In this document: in pieces, positions 42,801 through 57,682 of the stretch | Numbering within the stretch: position 1 is the stretch's first letter | Layout of the letters: every line of letters begins with the position of its first letter | Assembly: GCF_042100115.1 (NCBI RefSeq) | Contig: NC_091276.1 | Span: forward strand, 930,001 to 994,000 | DNA from: Alternaria dauci | Taxonomy: Eukaryota; Ascomycota; Dothideomycetes; Pleosporales; Pleosporaceae | Direction of reading: 5' to 3' | Length of the DNA stretch: 64,000 nt | Position numbers and translations under genes: made by a program | Notes under the pieces: generated by a model | Seen by the model: the letters and a program-made list of their open reading frames with translations, nothing else | Told to the model about the DNA's origin: nothing | Databases searched by the model: none

Positions 42801-45800
42801 ATAGCTAAAAGACTTTAGCTAATTAGTATAAGAACTACTTATACTCTAGACCCTATATAGTAGGAAGTTTTATCCTCCTACTAGTCTTAAAGGTCCCCTT
42901 AGGAAAGCTAAAGAATACCTTAATCTTAAGCTATTCTTTCTTATTATATTACTCTATAGCTAGAGCCTTCTTAATAGATATCTTATCTTATACCCTATAT
43001 ATTAAGTTAGTATAGGTAAAAGTAGTACTTAATAGTAACTAACTATACGTATATTAATACTAATACTCTATCTTAGTCTTCTTTCTCTTTACACTTCCTC
43101 TTAGTCTCTTTATCTTTACTCTCCCTATCTTTATTACTATCTTTACTATTATCCTTTACTTTATTAGTAGTTTTCGTAATATTTTTAGTTATAGCTACTA
43201 GATATTCCTTCTCTATAGTTCCTACTATAGGAAAGTCTTTACTAGAGTTTTTACTACTATCTTTACTATAGACTTTACTAAGGACTTTATCTAGGTCTCT
43301 ACTAGGTTCTTTATTAGACTCTATAATAGGCCTACGCTAGCTCTTATCTATTATAAATATATACGCTTTATCTAAGGGTATAAGAGCGTATTACTAACCC
43401 TTATTAAATAGTATTATAATAGGTAATTCTTCCTAGCGCCTATAGTTAATATAAACTAGCCCTTTATACTTTATAGGTTAAGGTAGAGAGGGGGTACTAG
43501 TATAGGTACGCTTTTATTATATAGGCGTAGTATAGGCGCTAATTATCTTACCTCTAAGGTCTAGTTTACTAGTACTAATTATCTTACTAGTATAGCTAGA
43601 CTTAGGTTATTCTTTAAAGCGTACTATATATAGTTAGTATATTATTCCTATAGTTTTATATAGACTATACAACTTTATATAATTACTTAGTTAAGCGTTT
43701 ATTATTAACCTTAAGATTAAGATTAATATAAGGGCGAAAGTAAGTAAATAGTTAATACTTAATTATAGTTTCTAGGTTATTATTATTAATAATAAGCCCC
43801 CCTTACCCTATATTAAAGAGCTAAGAGTAGTTAGCCCTAAATCTAAAGGTATATTTATTTTTACTTAAGACCTTTACTAGCTAGTAAAAAGATATATAGT
43901 TAGCGTAAACTATATCTTCCTCTATAGTACCCTCGCCTAGTATATATTATATTAGAAGCCTAAGTATATTAGAGAGTAAAATTCTTATAGGTATAATATT
44001 TATACTATACTCTTAGATTACTATAGTAGTATTATATATTTATAGGGAGGCGGATATTACTAGTCTTCTTATATCTAGGCTAGAGAAATCTATAGACCTA
44101 ATAGATAATACTAATAATACGTAATAGTACCTTACTATAGTTATTAATAGTATCTAGCTAATATATTAAGCGCTTATAGTATTATTACCCTTAGCTTTTA
44201 GCTTAGTAGTGTAATTAATTTTAAGCCCTAGTTCTATATAGTAGATAGAGTTATATACTATATAAATACTACTATAGCTTAGTAAACTACTAATAGTATC
44301 TTACTATTATATATATTAATAAATAAAGTACTATCTAACTATCTACCTAGGATATCCTTTCTTATACGCTTAGGCTATCTAGACTATAGCTCTAAGCTCT
44401 TAATCTTTATAACCTTACTATAAGTATCTAACTATATAAATATATCTCTTAAGAGCTAGCTAATATTATAATTAGTTATTCTATAGCTACTTTAACTATA
44501 TAGTCTTTAAGGATATATCTTCCTTCCTAAGTTACTTATACTAGTTAATATTATTACTCTTATTCTATCTACTATTTATATCCTAGAAAAGTAATAATAC
44601 GTTATAAGGTATTACGTCCTTATTATTACTACTAAGATTAGGCTCTTAAAGATCTCTAGGGGGAGGGGTATCTTTATCTAAGTTAGACTAGTAAGAGTAG
44701 GTATATCTAAGAGGTATTTATTACGTATACTCTTACGCTAGGGCTACCCTATTATAGTAGTTAGTATACGTTATTAATAGATTTAATTATATAATTAGAG
44801 CTACGGGAAGGGTAATAGAGTAGAGTAAGTATAGTAGAGTTAAAGGTTATAAGAATATACTTATTAAAAGATTTTTATCTATTTACCTAAGCTTAGCTAA
44901 GCGTAGACTTTACTATAAGTAAGTAGTAAATATAAGGCTTATATACTTAGGCTAGGAATAGTATAATATAATAAATATAGAGAGGAAATAATAGCCCTAC
45001 GCCTTATAGTATATATACTTTATCTTCTAAAATAGAGGCCTAGTAGTAGAGGTAAGAGTATTATATATAAGGTAATTAAACTAGTAGGTATAGTCTAGTT
45101 CTATTTAGGGCTATAGAGTACTATAGGGTATAGTACTAATATAATATAAGCTTAACTATATAAGCCTTAAGCTAGAATTACTTACGTAGTAGGCTAGTAG
45201 AGTAGAGCGTTACTAATATATATTTAATAGGCCTATAGAAGTAAAGTTACTAGTATATAATATACCTATAACCTATAGGGGAGAAGTATTATATTAGTAG
45301 TTCTAGAGGTAGGCGTAATATACTACTTATATCTAGTTATAGTTATAGAGGGGTAGAGTTACTATATTTTCCTCTACGTCTTACTATTCTAGGGGATAGA
45401 ATATAGTACTTTATAAAGTTCTATATTACCTATATATAAGTCTAGCTATAGTAGCTTATTAATATAGGGAATCTTTATTTTTATAGGTTATATACTTAGG
45501 TTAGTAGTAGATAGTCTAAGATAATACATGTCTACTTAGTAAGTCGTCTAATAAGGGGGTATAAGGTAGTAGTTTATAGATAAGGCCTATACTCCTACTA
45601 TCTACTAAAGTCCTAATCCTAGTAGGCACCGTTATAGATAGTTAATAATAATACTATCTAGTTTTAAAGAGTTTATATAAAGAATTTTAGATACTAGGCC
45701 TCTAATATTATAGTTAGTATTATAGTATAGGATAGTCTAATAACTATTAAGGATAGTTAAGGATAATATTATATTATCCTAGAGAGTTTATATATAGAAT

Positions 45801-45929
45801 TTTAGATAGTATCCCCTAACTTTATAGATAGTATAAGTAATAGCTATATAGTAGTAGTAACTTAAAGGATATTATTTTCTACTTAAAGTTATCTATTCTT
45901 TATAATAAGGGAGTTATTTATAGTATCTA

Positions 45930-46430
45930 AAGTTAGTACCCTAGCCTTTATAATATCTTCTATTATACTTTTATACTCCTTTCTCTTATCCTCTCTTAAT
46001 TATTTCTCTTCCTATAACTCTATTACTAACTAATTATTTTTTACCTTACTACTATTAGCTTTAATATACTACTTATCTCTCTCTCTTATAATATCCCTTA
46101 AGTTACTTCTTATAGCCTTAAGTTCTTATTAGAGTTTTTCTATTACCTATCTTATAATATTACTAGACTAAACTTACGTTAAGTTATTATTACCTTTCTC
46201 TTTCTTATAAAGCCTTTTTATTTTATTAAGCTCTTTATAGAGCTACTCCTTTTCTTTATTATATTTATTCTCTAGCTTTAAATATACTATATCTTTTTAT
46301 ACTCTTTCTCTATTCCTAGAAGATCTATAGTAGAGATAAGATTTACTCTCTAGGATATTAAGGCGGCTAAAAGCCTACGTAGGAGCTAGTTTAAGAGTAA
46401 TAAGAGGGGTTTAATTTATTATATACTAAT
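45930..46430 (-). pseudogene. Coiled-coil ORF relic inside the 17-kb element
   Basis: The minus strand between about 46250 and 45950 is rich in Lys/Glu/Arg/Asn with heptad-like leucines and isoleucines (e.g. LKAIRSNLRDIIRERDK, EDKRKEYKSIIEDIIKAR), interrupted by RIP-type stops. It predicts an extended coiled coil. Family and function are unknown. Confidence 0.35.
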
Positions 46431-49400
46431 TAGGTTCTAGATTTAGTATATAAAAGGAAACACTAAGATTTATTATTATTATCTTTATAGATATTTATCA
46501 TTAGTATACTAAAACTTTCCTATTACGTAGGATAGGGTTCTTTATCTTTACTATCTAATATTATAATAATCTTAGTGTCTTTATTAGGTTTTATTATAGT
46601 AGTTATTATTAGGTAGTTACCTATATCTCCTTTATAATTAAGCTTCTATTTACTATTTACTCTAGTCTTTTAGTACTTAGCTACTAATTAAGATACTAGG
46701 TGTATAGGTATAATACACTTCTTTAGAATATTTATAGTTATCTATCTAGTGTTCTTAGTATATACTTTATAGGATAGCCCTACTACTTACTTTAGGTTTC
46801 CTTAATACTATAGTAGACTTTAATCTACTTTAGTAGGCTATCTAATAATTAAATAGTAAAGTAGTAAAAAGGTTACTAATAGGTAGGTTATATAACTAAA
46901 TTAGTATTACTAGCTATTAGGTTATAAGTCTAGTAGATAGATAAGGTAAAGGTTAGGATTAGTAATTAATATAATAACTAGTACAGCCTATAGATAAGCG
47001 CTAATACCTAGGTAGCTAGTAGAGGAGAGTATTATCCTACTACTATTCTTAATAGTTAGGTATAACTTAATACTATCTTTAGGTATTTATAGGAATATAA
47101 TATAATATTACTTAGTATATAGAGGATATAGGACTTACTAAGCCTTACTATAAGGCTATAGTTAAAGTAATCTTATCTAGCCTCTTAGTAGTGTTATAAA
47201 ATAAGAGTAAGAGAAATTTTACTAAAGCCTTTATTACTACTACCTATTCTTTTACTTATAAACTATCTTATTTAAGAGAGCCTCTATTACTAGAAAAGGA
47301 AGAATATTCTTAGCTTATTTACTATTATAAGGCTTTATAGTTTTAGATACTATAGATACTACTATTATATAAGTAATAATAAGGATCTTATTAATCTCTT
47401 AGTAATAAGTCTAGGAATAGCTAGAGAAGTATATTATCTTTATTAAGAGTAAAGCTTAAACTCTATATAACCTTCTACCTAAGACTACTACTAAAGAGGA
47501 GGGTAACTCTACTACTAATATAAAGTATATTAATAATCCTAGTAAAGAGGTCCTAGACCTTAGCTACTTTCTTAAGAGGGTATCTAAGCTAAAATATAAG
47601 GCTTCTAAGACTATAAAGTCTATAGTAAAGAGAATTAAGTATAAGTATAATTAATCTTCTAGGTAGAGTATACTAATCTACTACTTAGTTTATATATAGC
47701 TTTAGCCTAAGCTATTAGTTTAACTAGGTTTCCTAGGACTTACTTATATAAGTAACCTTAAATAGGATTCTACTTTATATAATAAGCTAAAAACTATCTA
47801 TATATACTATATAAACTTTTCTTTATTAATAGATCTAGTTTCTCTATTAATAGTAGCTCGTAGGTCTAGTTATATTAGTATTATCTATCTTTATAGATAG
47901 TAGAGGGGTTATACTACTAAAAGAAGTATATATAAATAAAGTAGTTTTATTACCTATATACTTCTACTAGAGGTCTTAGAAGACTTTTTAGCCTTATAGA
48001 ATTAAGTCTTACTAGCTAACTAGTTCCTTACGTTAGTTATAGCGCTAGGAGATATAGTAAGGAGGTAAATAGCGTTATTATAGCCTAGTATAGTATTAGT
48101 AGGAAGTAGTAGTATAAGGATTAGAGTATTTATACTCTTACTACTATTATTAAGACCTAGTCTATTCTTAAGCTTATTATAGAGTTACGTACGTAGTTAC
48201 TTAAAGAACTTAGACTTAATATATATATAAATAGTATTATAGAAATAATGTACTACTAGTATATAGTAGGTTATAACTTAGGCTATAACGCTAAGCTCTA
48301 CTATATATAGCCTATAGTTTAACACCTCTATAGTCCTAGTATCTTTCTTTAGTTTCTCTTCCTTTTAAGGGGTAATTAATCTTCTTATCTACTTAAACCT
48401 CTTAGCCTTATAGATACTAAGGTATACCTTAAACTAATACTAATAGTAAATATCTAGAATAGCCTCTTTTTCTTATTTAAAGATCTTATTATAAAAGATA
48501 TAAGGACCCTCTTTCTTATTATTTAGACTCTTATTAGCTATAGTAGTACGTTATTAATTAAAGTTTAGGCCTACTATCTATTCTATAATCTACTAAGTAG
48601 TTTAGTAGAAAGTTAACCCTTTATATTTAGAAAAGTACTTATAGAATAATACCTTAATCTAAATAGTAATCTAAGCTTTAAGCGCGTTAAAGAAGTTATT
48701 AAGTAGCCGTCCCTAATATTTAAGAGATTTAAGTATTAGATTATTAATAATATAAGGCTTAATCTATCTTAGTACCTTACTCTAGGAAGTTTCTATAAGA
48801 TACTATATAACCTTTATTATAAGATACTACGTAACCTAGTTAAGGTTAAATATACTCCCTTACTTTATTAAGCTCTAAGCTTAGTACTACTAACTTTAAG
48901 AGATAATAGCTATATATTCTTCCTAGTAATAGATATAGAGTCTTATTAAGCTTTTACTTTTTTATATAGGTTTCTAGATTACTACTCGTTAGGGTGTTAT
49001 AATAGGCGTCGTCTTTACCTTCCTTAAGGGGTAGTATACCTAGTTATTATTATTAGTAGTAATAGCCTTACTAGAGCGTAAAAGCTATATCTACTAATAA
49101 TATATTTTTATATATAATACGCGACCTAGAGATAAGAGATATAATATTATTATACTTTAAGAAAGTATAATAGGTTATTATTATTTAATTAAGGGTTATA
49201 AGAACCTAGGTAATAGTAAGCGTTATATAGGACGCTACTAAGAAGTCCTTACCTTATAGCTACTAAGAATTATTAGATAATCTATAGCGTTACTTATAGT
49301 AGCCTACTACGCGGGGCTACTAGAATAAGAAACTAGTAGATTTACTTACACTTAGGTTTAATAAGTAGTATAACGCGTATATAGGATATATAAGAAATAT

Positions 49401-50199
49401 AAAATTAGCTCTAAGTAGAAGCTTAGATTAACTCTATTATAAGATTATAAAGATAATCCGTAACTCTAGCGTAAATATAGTTATAATTAAGTAAGCTAGT
49501 AAGAGATAAGAACTACTATATAATAGGCTCTAAGCTAAGCTAATAGTAATAATAGAAGACGTTAGTAGACTTAAGAAGTTAATATTTAAGTTAGTAACTA
49601 TAGAGTTAAGGTAAGAGAGAAACCTTTTCTCTTATATAACTAAAGATTATTATACTAAAGTTTTTAAAGTAGTACCTAAGGAAAAGCCACCCCTTATAGT
49701 AAAGCTAGGAAAGAAGAAGCTAGTAAAGTAATATATAATAACTAAGCTTAAGTTCTAAAAGAAACGTATAGAAGACCTATTCCTAAACCTAGATACTAAC
49801 TTCGTTAGTATAAATAAGATACTTAAATATCTTAGCTTAAGCCTTTAGATAGTAACTCTAATTAATAATTATCTTATTATAGGTAGAGTATAATAAAGTA
49901 TAAGATAACTTAGTCCTAGACTATTAAGGACTATTATCTATAGTCCTAGCCTTAGTAGTATATATACACCTCTTACCTAACACTACGTACTACGCCTATA
50001 GTAGTACACTATCTATAAAAATAGCTTAATATAATAACTACCTTCTAAAACTTATATACTACCTTTATAATATTTAACTACTTTTATACTCTATATAGTA
50101 AGGGCCCTATAGTTATATACTAAGGCTTAGCTAAATACGTAATATAATATATATATAAAGCTACTACTACTACTATAATAAATAATACCTAATATAGTA

Positions 50200-52640
50200 A
50201 TAGGTTAGAAGATAATAATAATTTAGACCTTTACATTTTAAGCCTTATAGTAGATCCTAAGGACTATATAGGTACACCTATACTACTAATAGATATAGGT
50301 ATATATTTAAAGTAAGCTATACTAAACTTAGATAAACTATATACTACTAACTTTATTTATAAAAGAAGTAATAGGTTACTATTAGATATAACCTAGTTAT
50401 AGGAAGAATAGTTTAATAGTATAGAAGGTTATATAGCTAGAGAAATTATCTAGCCTATATAAATAAATAAATTAGTATAAGTAAATATACTATCTAATAT
50501 AATATATACCTAACTAGTATAGTTATAATTAGCTATAACCCTTTACGTCTAACCTTAACTACGTATTTACTATATAGCTTTTAGGAAGTAGAATATCTAA
50601 GGCTAATATATAGATATTCTTTAATAACCTATAACTAAGTAAAATATATATATAACTTAGCTTTTAATCTAGCTAATAGTAGTAAAACATAATAACGTTT
50701 ATAGAGACTAGACTTAACTAGGATATATAGATATAATAGGATATTATAACTACTACTAGGTTAGGTAATATATAGTATAAGCTATATAAGCTTATATACT
50801 TAGATATAACCTCTATAATAGCCTTCCTAATTACCTATAAGCCCTTTAAATATAACTTATTATATATACTAATTTAGATATTTATAAGTATTAACTACTA
50901 TAGTTAAATTTACTATAAATTATACTTAGTAGAGTAGTAATAGGAGACTTAGGAATAGCTCTTACCTTATATAACTATAGTACCTATTATTATAGTAGTA
51001 GATAAGACCTAACTATTAATATATTAAGGGGACATTACTACTTAGCTAGTATATATAACTATTAGGAATCTTAGTTATAAAGCTAGGTGTTAGTAGACTA
51101 CGCCTAGTACTATACTATATAGTTTTATACTAGAGCCTAAAGGTAAAGATAAGTAACTTAAGTATAAGATATACTACTACTATATAGAGAAAATACTTTA
51201 ACGTAAGTAAATACCTATTTAGACTATCTTAAACTATACGTAATACTTTAGTATAGTATTAGAGAAACTAAGTAGTTCTAGAATTAAACTACTATATACT
51301 AATAGGAATATAAGGTACTATTACCCTATATTATACGTTATTCTAGTAGACTATAAAGAATAGGTACTCCTTACTAGTATTAAAAGTAGGAGATACTACA
51401 CTTACTATATAGTTAGCCTAGATAAATAAGAAGACCTATTAAGCTTATACTTATAGTAGACTAAAGATAATACTTACTACTTATAGGCTTTAGTAGTAAA
51501 TAAAGGTAATAATAACTAAGTATACCTTAGACTAATCTTTACGTAGAGGTACTAGCCCTTTAATATATATAAATATCTACTAACTAATATATTACACTTA
51601 TTAATAAAGGGTTTAGTAATAAAATCTCTTAGCTAAACTTAGTTAATACTAGATAATATTTACCTAGGATTACGTAAGTTAAGACTTAACCTAACTATAT
51701 ATATTAAAATAGAAGTTAGAATATACTAACTAGATAAGTAATTCTACTAAGTTATATATTAAGCTAGCCTTAAGTAGTTTAATAGTTATTAACTATTCTT
51801 TAAGGTAGTCTAGTAGACTAGCTATAAATAGAAAGATATTATATAGTAGCTTATAGCTATCGTAGTACTACTTCTAGTAATAAAGGTACTATATATACTT
51901 TACTTCTTATAAGCTATATATAACCTTATTATAATAGCTTAGTATAAATTATAAGATAATAGTACTATTAAGTATATTAAGTTATACCTTAGCTATATAA
52001 ATATACTAAAAGAGGAATTCCGCCTATATAGATAAAGGAAAAGAGATATAGAACTATACTTTAACTACCTAAAATAGTACGCGCTTATATATATTATTTA
52101 TAATATTAAATAATTTAGCATATTAGACGGCCTATATATAGGTATAAATAGTAAGGCCTATTATATTAATATAGTTAAATAACCTTATTACTTAATAAAT
52201 AAGAAAGACTTTCTATACTAGATTTATATATATAACTCTTAGAGACTAGCTATATTAGCTACTAACTATATAGCTATAGTAGTAAAGTCTTAACTATTAA
52301 AGACTATTAACTACTATAATAGAGTATATATAACTACCTTTTCTATACTACTTACGTATAGTAAACTTAGCTAAGCCCCCTCTATAGGTTTACTATACTC
52401 TAAAATAATAAGAATAGTAGATATAGTATAGTAGTTAAATATAATTAACTTTACCTAAGCTATTATAGTATTTATATAAGAAAGTTAAAAGAGATACCTT
52501 AGATAAATAAGTTTATCTTAGGAGGAGGATAGACTAGAGGTAGATATAATATAGGTAGACGCCTTATAGATTAAGGTTTACCTATTAGTATACTATTAGA
52601 TATTAAGTAAGAACTTTTATAATAATCTAGAGTATACTAT
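50200..52640 (+). pseudogene. Plavaka-like (CMC superfamily) transposase relic
   Basis: Plus-strand text near 50985-51145 reads PIIIVVDKT.LLIY.GDITT then LVYITIRNLSYKAR. This parallels the 'D-K-T-x-L-x-x-x-x-G-D-x-x-x-W-P-V-Y-x-T-I-G-N' block of fungal Plavaka transposases once Trp/Gln stops are allowed for. Near 51586-51632 LLHLLIKGLVIKS.. resembles their L-x-H-Q-L-x-K-G segment. RIP stops run throughout. The family call is from recalled motif order, not a search. Confidence 0.45.
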
Positions 52641-55600
52641 AAAGAATCTAGTATACTACGCCCTAAACTAGTAGAATATAAGGTAGTAGAGATAAGATTC
52701 TATATAGGTATAAGAGTACGTATATAGTAATAATAGATAATAGTCTTCTACTATTATAGATAGTTATATTATAGCTTAACTATAACTCTTACTAATAGTT
52801 ATTAATATAGAATATATTATAGAATTAAATAGATACCTAGAGTACTAAGGCGCTTTTATTAAAATACTACTATTTAAGAATAATAGTAAAGTAGATAATA
52901 TATTAGGTATACTTAGTATTTATAAGTATTAATAAGTTAGTATAGTTAGACGCTATATACTATAGTCCTTTAAAGTATATGCCCTTCTTATAATACTATA
53001 TCCTACCTATCTTATATAAAAGTAAATAAGCTACACTATAGATAATAATATAGAATTATACTACGTTAATAACTATATTAATTAGGATAAGTATAACTAC
53101 CTCTACGCTACTAATTTTAATGCTATATAGCTAAGGATAATAAGAAAGTATAAAGTAAAGAAGTAAAGACTAGCTTAGTAGTAATTATATATAATAGGCG
53201 TTTTTTATAAAAACTATATATATTTCTTACTTCTATATAACTATAGGCGCTACCTACCTTATATAATTTAACTTATATAAGCTAATCTACTACATATTCC
53301 TAATACGTAATTACTACCTATATAGAAGCATCTAGTATACTAATATCCCCCTCTATTATATAACTATTAACCTCTTACTATAAGTACTTATTATCTAAGG
53401 TTAACTACGTATAGAATATAATAAGGCGTAAACCTAAATATCTATAACCCCCCCCTATATAGGGCTACTACCCCCTAGGAGCTCTACACCTACTATATAT
53501 TATAGAGCCTATAATAATATAAATATAATAATATAATCTAAGAATTATATATATAATACCTTATAAATTATAGAAAGAGAATATAATATAATATATACGT
53601 AAGTAGAGTAGGGTATAGAGTAAAGGTATATACTATACTAATCTCTTTAGATAAAGGTAGTAAGAGAGTAACTATATTATATTATAGAGTATATCCTATA
53701 GTAAGGTAACTTAGTATTATACTACCTCTACCTAGAAGAAAGATATATAGCTATATCCTATATCGCGATTTACTATAACTATAATACTACTTAATAATAA
53801 CGCAGACGCTTAACTAACTATTAGGGAACTATATTACCTATACTATACTATACCTCCTACGCGCTATTAAGATAATCTAAAGATAGTACTATACTAAATA
53901 GTTAATTACTATTATAGACTATAGATTAGGGATTAGTTAAGCTAATTAAGTAGTAATAGATAATACTATTAACTATTATACTATATACCTATCGTATAGA
54001 AATATATACTCTAATTTATATATAGTAACTAATACACCTAAGTATAGATTTAAGTAATATAGGAGTAGAGCTATAGAGTTTTTTATTATTTATATAAGCT
54101 ATCTAGGATAAGGTTAGGTTTAACTATACATAGGAAGGTATTTTCTACTATATTTAAATAAATAATAAATAGGGTAAGATATATATATTATTAGAGTTAT
54201 AATAGTATAGCGCCTTAGTTAATATACTAGAATAAGGTATAGATAGAGTAAGTTTTACTATTAAAGATTTATCCTAATTAAAGACCTACTAGCTTAGGTA
54301 TTATTTACGCCTAGCCTATCTTAATACTAAGTTATAATAGGCTCTAGTATTAGAGTAGTTATTATTACTACTATCTAAACTTCTTTTACTACTAGATGTA
54401 TTAGTTTTATACTTTAGCTTCTACTTTTATACTAGTCTTTTTACTAGCTTAATATACTTTACTAAAAAATATTTATAGAGCCTAAGTTTATAGCTAATAA
54501 TAAAGGCGTAGCGTAACCTAGAGTATTAAGGAGCCCTTCTACTTATTATCTTTATAACTAGTAAATAAAACTAGAGCTATAATAGTAACTTATAAGGTTA
54601 GTTATATTACCCTTAGTCTTTCTTTTCTACTACTACTACTACTAACTCTAGCTCTACTTTAAAGCTATAATAGTTACTTATATCTTATCTAGTTATCTAT
54701 TTCCTAAATTATTTATTCTTACTCCTAAATACCTAAAGATAGTAAGACTATCTCTATTAATAGTAAGCCCTAGCTATACTTATATAATATTAAATTACTA
54801 GGAAGCCTAATATAATAATAGTTAATAGTAATTAATAGTATATAATAGTCTTAATTACTATAATAATACTATAAGGTAGCTATAGACTAAACCTAACTAG
54901 TAGCGCTAACTTATTTAGACGCTATATAATCTAGAGAAAATTAGAATTACTAGCTCCCCTAAGACTAAAAGCTCTAAGTAATAAGTACTTATCTATATAC
55001 TTTTACCCTAACTTTACTATACTATATTACTACTAGAAATTAAGATTATAGTACTAAAGATAAAATCTAAGGCTAGATAAGAAAAGCTAGCTACTAGTAT
55101 TATAAGCTAAAACTATAAGGAGAGAGGTAAGAGAAATATACGTATTATATAACCTATTATAGAGATATCTCTATACTAATATATATCTATTTATAGCGAA
55201 GTATTACTATTATAGAAGATAATAAGGTTAATATACTAAGGAGAATTTAGTCTATAACTCCTATCTACTATAGAGCCTCTCCTAAAATAGGTAAGTCTAA
55301 GAGCGTAGCACCTACTATACCTTATAGTTACTATCTTATATAGGACTATCTAGCTATATTACCTCTTAAGGTATCCTAAAAGTAGCTAAGGCTAGATACC
55401 TTATTATAAGAAGATAGGGATAAGTTAGCTATAACGTAGTAGTATAAGTAATAGAAACTAAATAACTATACCTTTCTTCTCTAGTAGCTATAAATTATAA
55501 CTATTCTATAGTAAAGACTCTATATAAACTAGGGCGTAAAGTACTAGACCCTTTCTAGATATTCCTATAGGGTAAGTAGAGGCGTTAAACTATAGAATAG

Positions 55601-57682
55601 CTAAAGGCTTATAATAAATTAACTCTAATAAAACTAAAGGCTATATTAATAACTTAGCTTATTACTAGAGGAGAAACTACTATAGGAATAGCTATTATAC
55701 CCTAGATTAATATATACTATAATCTTATAGTAGATCTAATAGAGAGGGTATAGAAGATAGCTAAATAGATAATACCTTATAAGAGTAGGGTAATAGTTAA
55801 CTTAAGCTTATATAAAGTTTCTACTTATTTAGTAAGACAGTCCTATACTATATAATACTATTAGTAACTATTACTAATAAACTACTACTAGCTCCTTAAC
55901 CTAGTAAGTAATCTATATATATATATAATACGTATAGTAAGGTTTAAAGCTACTACTATATATAACCTTAAATACTTATATTATTATATAGCTATATATA
56001 AGCTATTAGATAACTTTAATCATCTAATTAAAGATCTAATAGACGTAAGTATAAAACTACCTATACCTACCTTATACTAGTACACTAGCTAACTATAGTA
56101 GCCTCTTTTATTTTAATTCTCCTACCTAGGTATTACTATAATACTAGCTAAGTATTTCTATAAAAATAAGTAATAGGGTGTAGTACTTATAGCTAGAACT
56201 ATAGATACCTTTTAGGTTATTATAGGTAATACTATAGCACTAATTAGGACTATACTATACTATACTATAAATAAGTACTCTAATAAGGGTGTTTATAAGA
56301 CGAACCTATTTATTAGATATATAGTAGAAGGTAAAGTAGTACTAAAGGTTTCCTATACAAGGCTAACTATACTAGAAAACTGTAATACTATACTCTAGAA
56401 GTAGATATCTCTTAATAGAAGGTAAAGAGTAATTATATTAGCCTATATATAGAGTAACGTTATACTATATATTAATAGACTAGATAAAGGATTAATAGTA
56501 GTTATACTATAAGATAAGTATAATAATAATATTAATAATATCTTTACTAGTTATAATAAGGCTAACCGCAAGTAATATATATATATAGTAAACTAGGTAT
56601 AGAACTTATCTACTAGTATATAACTAGCTAAGAGTATATCCTTAATAATACTCTTATAAAGTTATAAGATAGGTAATATTAATAGTAACTTTATAGATAA
56701 GGTAAATAATTATTATATTAGCTATTAAACCTAGTACTAATAGTATAAAGCCTAATATTAAAATATACTTAACGTCTAGAGACGTTATTACTATTACTAT
56801 AACGTTACTTATATAAGTATTAATAGAGTATAATAAAGAAGAGGATAACTAGGCCTAGTTTAGGAACTATAAGGGGTCCTAGAAGATATTAGGTGCTACT
56901 ATATAGACTAAGTTTTTTAAGCTATACTAGACTACGTATATAGTAGGTAGTAATATATAACTATATACTCTTATAAAAGAGGAGTAAGAGGAGGACCTAA
57001 GTAGGAGTTAAGGTCTCTTAGAGATATATAAGAGGGATATAAACCTAGATAATAGATTAGACTTAAAGTAGATTATATATTAATATTTATAGAATAAATA
57101 TTCTTTATTTATAATATTATAGTATCCTATTTAATAATTAATAGTCTAGGACTATAACGTATTATCCTTTAACTACTTAAGATACTAGGTGTACTATACG
57201 TATAGGGGTAGCTATATAGGTTAATACTACGTAATCTAGTTAGACTAGTAGATATTAACTAAAATTACGTAGCTATAGTTATACCTAGTTTACTTAGGTA
57301 GTAGATGTAGCTACTACTATAGACGCTAGTAAACTATAATAAATAGTAGTAGATAGTCTAGTATACCCTCTTAGGGTAGTTATTACTAGAACGCTATATA
57401 GAGTAGGCTATCCTAGTCTACTTAAGTAGGCTAAACGTATATAGCTAGCGCCTATACCTATTATAGTATTACTACTAAAGATATTACTAAAAGAAAGACT
57501 ACTAAGGTAGCTTACTTAGGATTAGAATACTATATAACTTACTAGTAAATTATAAGTAACTTATTAACTTAACTTTTTAAGTAAGGTAACTTTAGTAACT
57601 TTAGTAAATTTATAAATTACGCGACTAGTAAGTAAAATACTAGTAACCTACATAAATAACTACCCCCCTAGTTTTCCTAACG

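Larger units (their letters stand above)
40575..57680. mobile_element. About 17.1-kb inverted-repeat element with Plavaka-like transposase relic
   Basis: The forward Gy2 copy is continuous with its reverse counterpart up to 40574 and again from 57683, so this block is an insertion. Its ends are TTAGGAAAA (40575-40583) and TTTTCCTAA (57672-57680), exact inverted repeats, flanked by CTTA (40571-40574 and 57683-57686). Inside are a plus-strand Plavaka-like transposase relic (about 50.2-52.6 kb) and several minus-strand protein-like relics (41-49 kb). The remainder (53.4-57.6 kb) is AT-rich with no readable family. All of it is RIP-saturated, so accessory genes cannot be named. Short ends mean the boundary call rests mainly on the host-element comparison. 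Confidence 0.6.
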
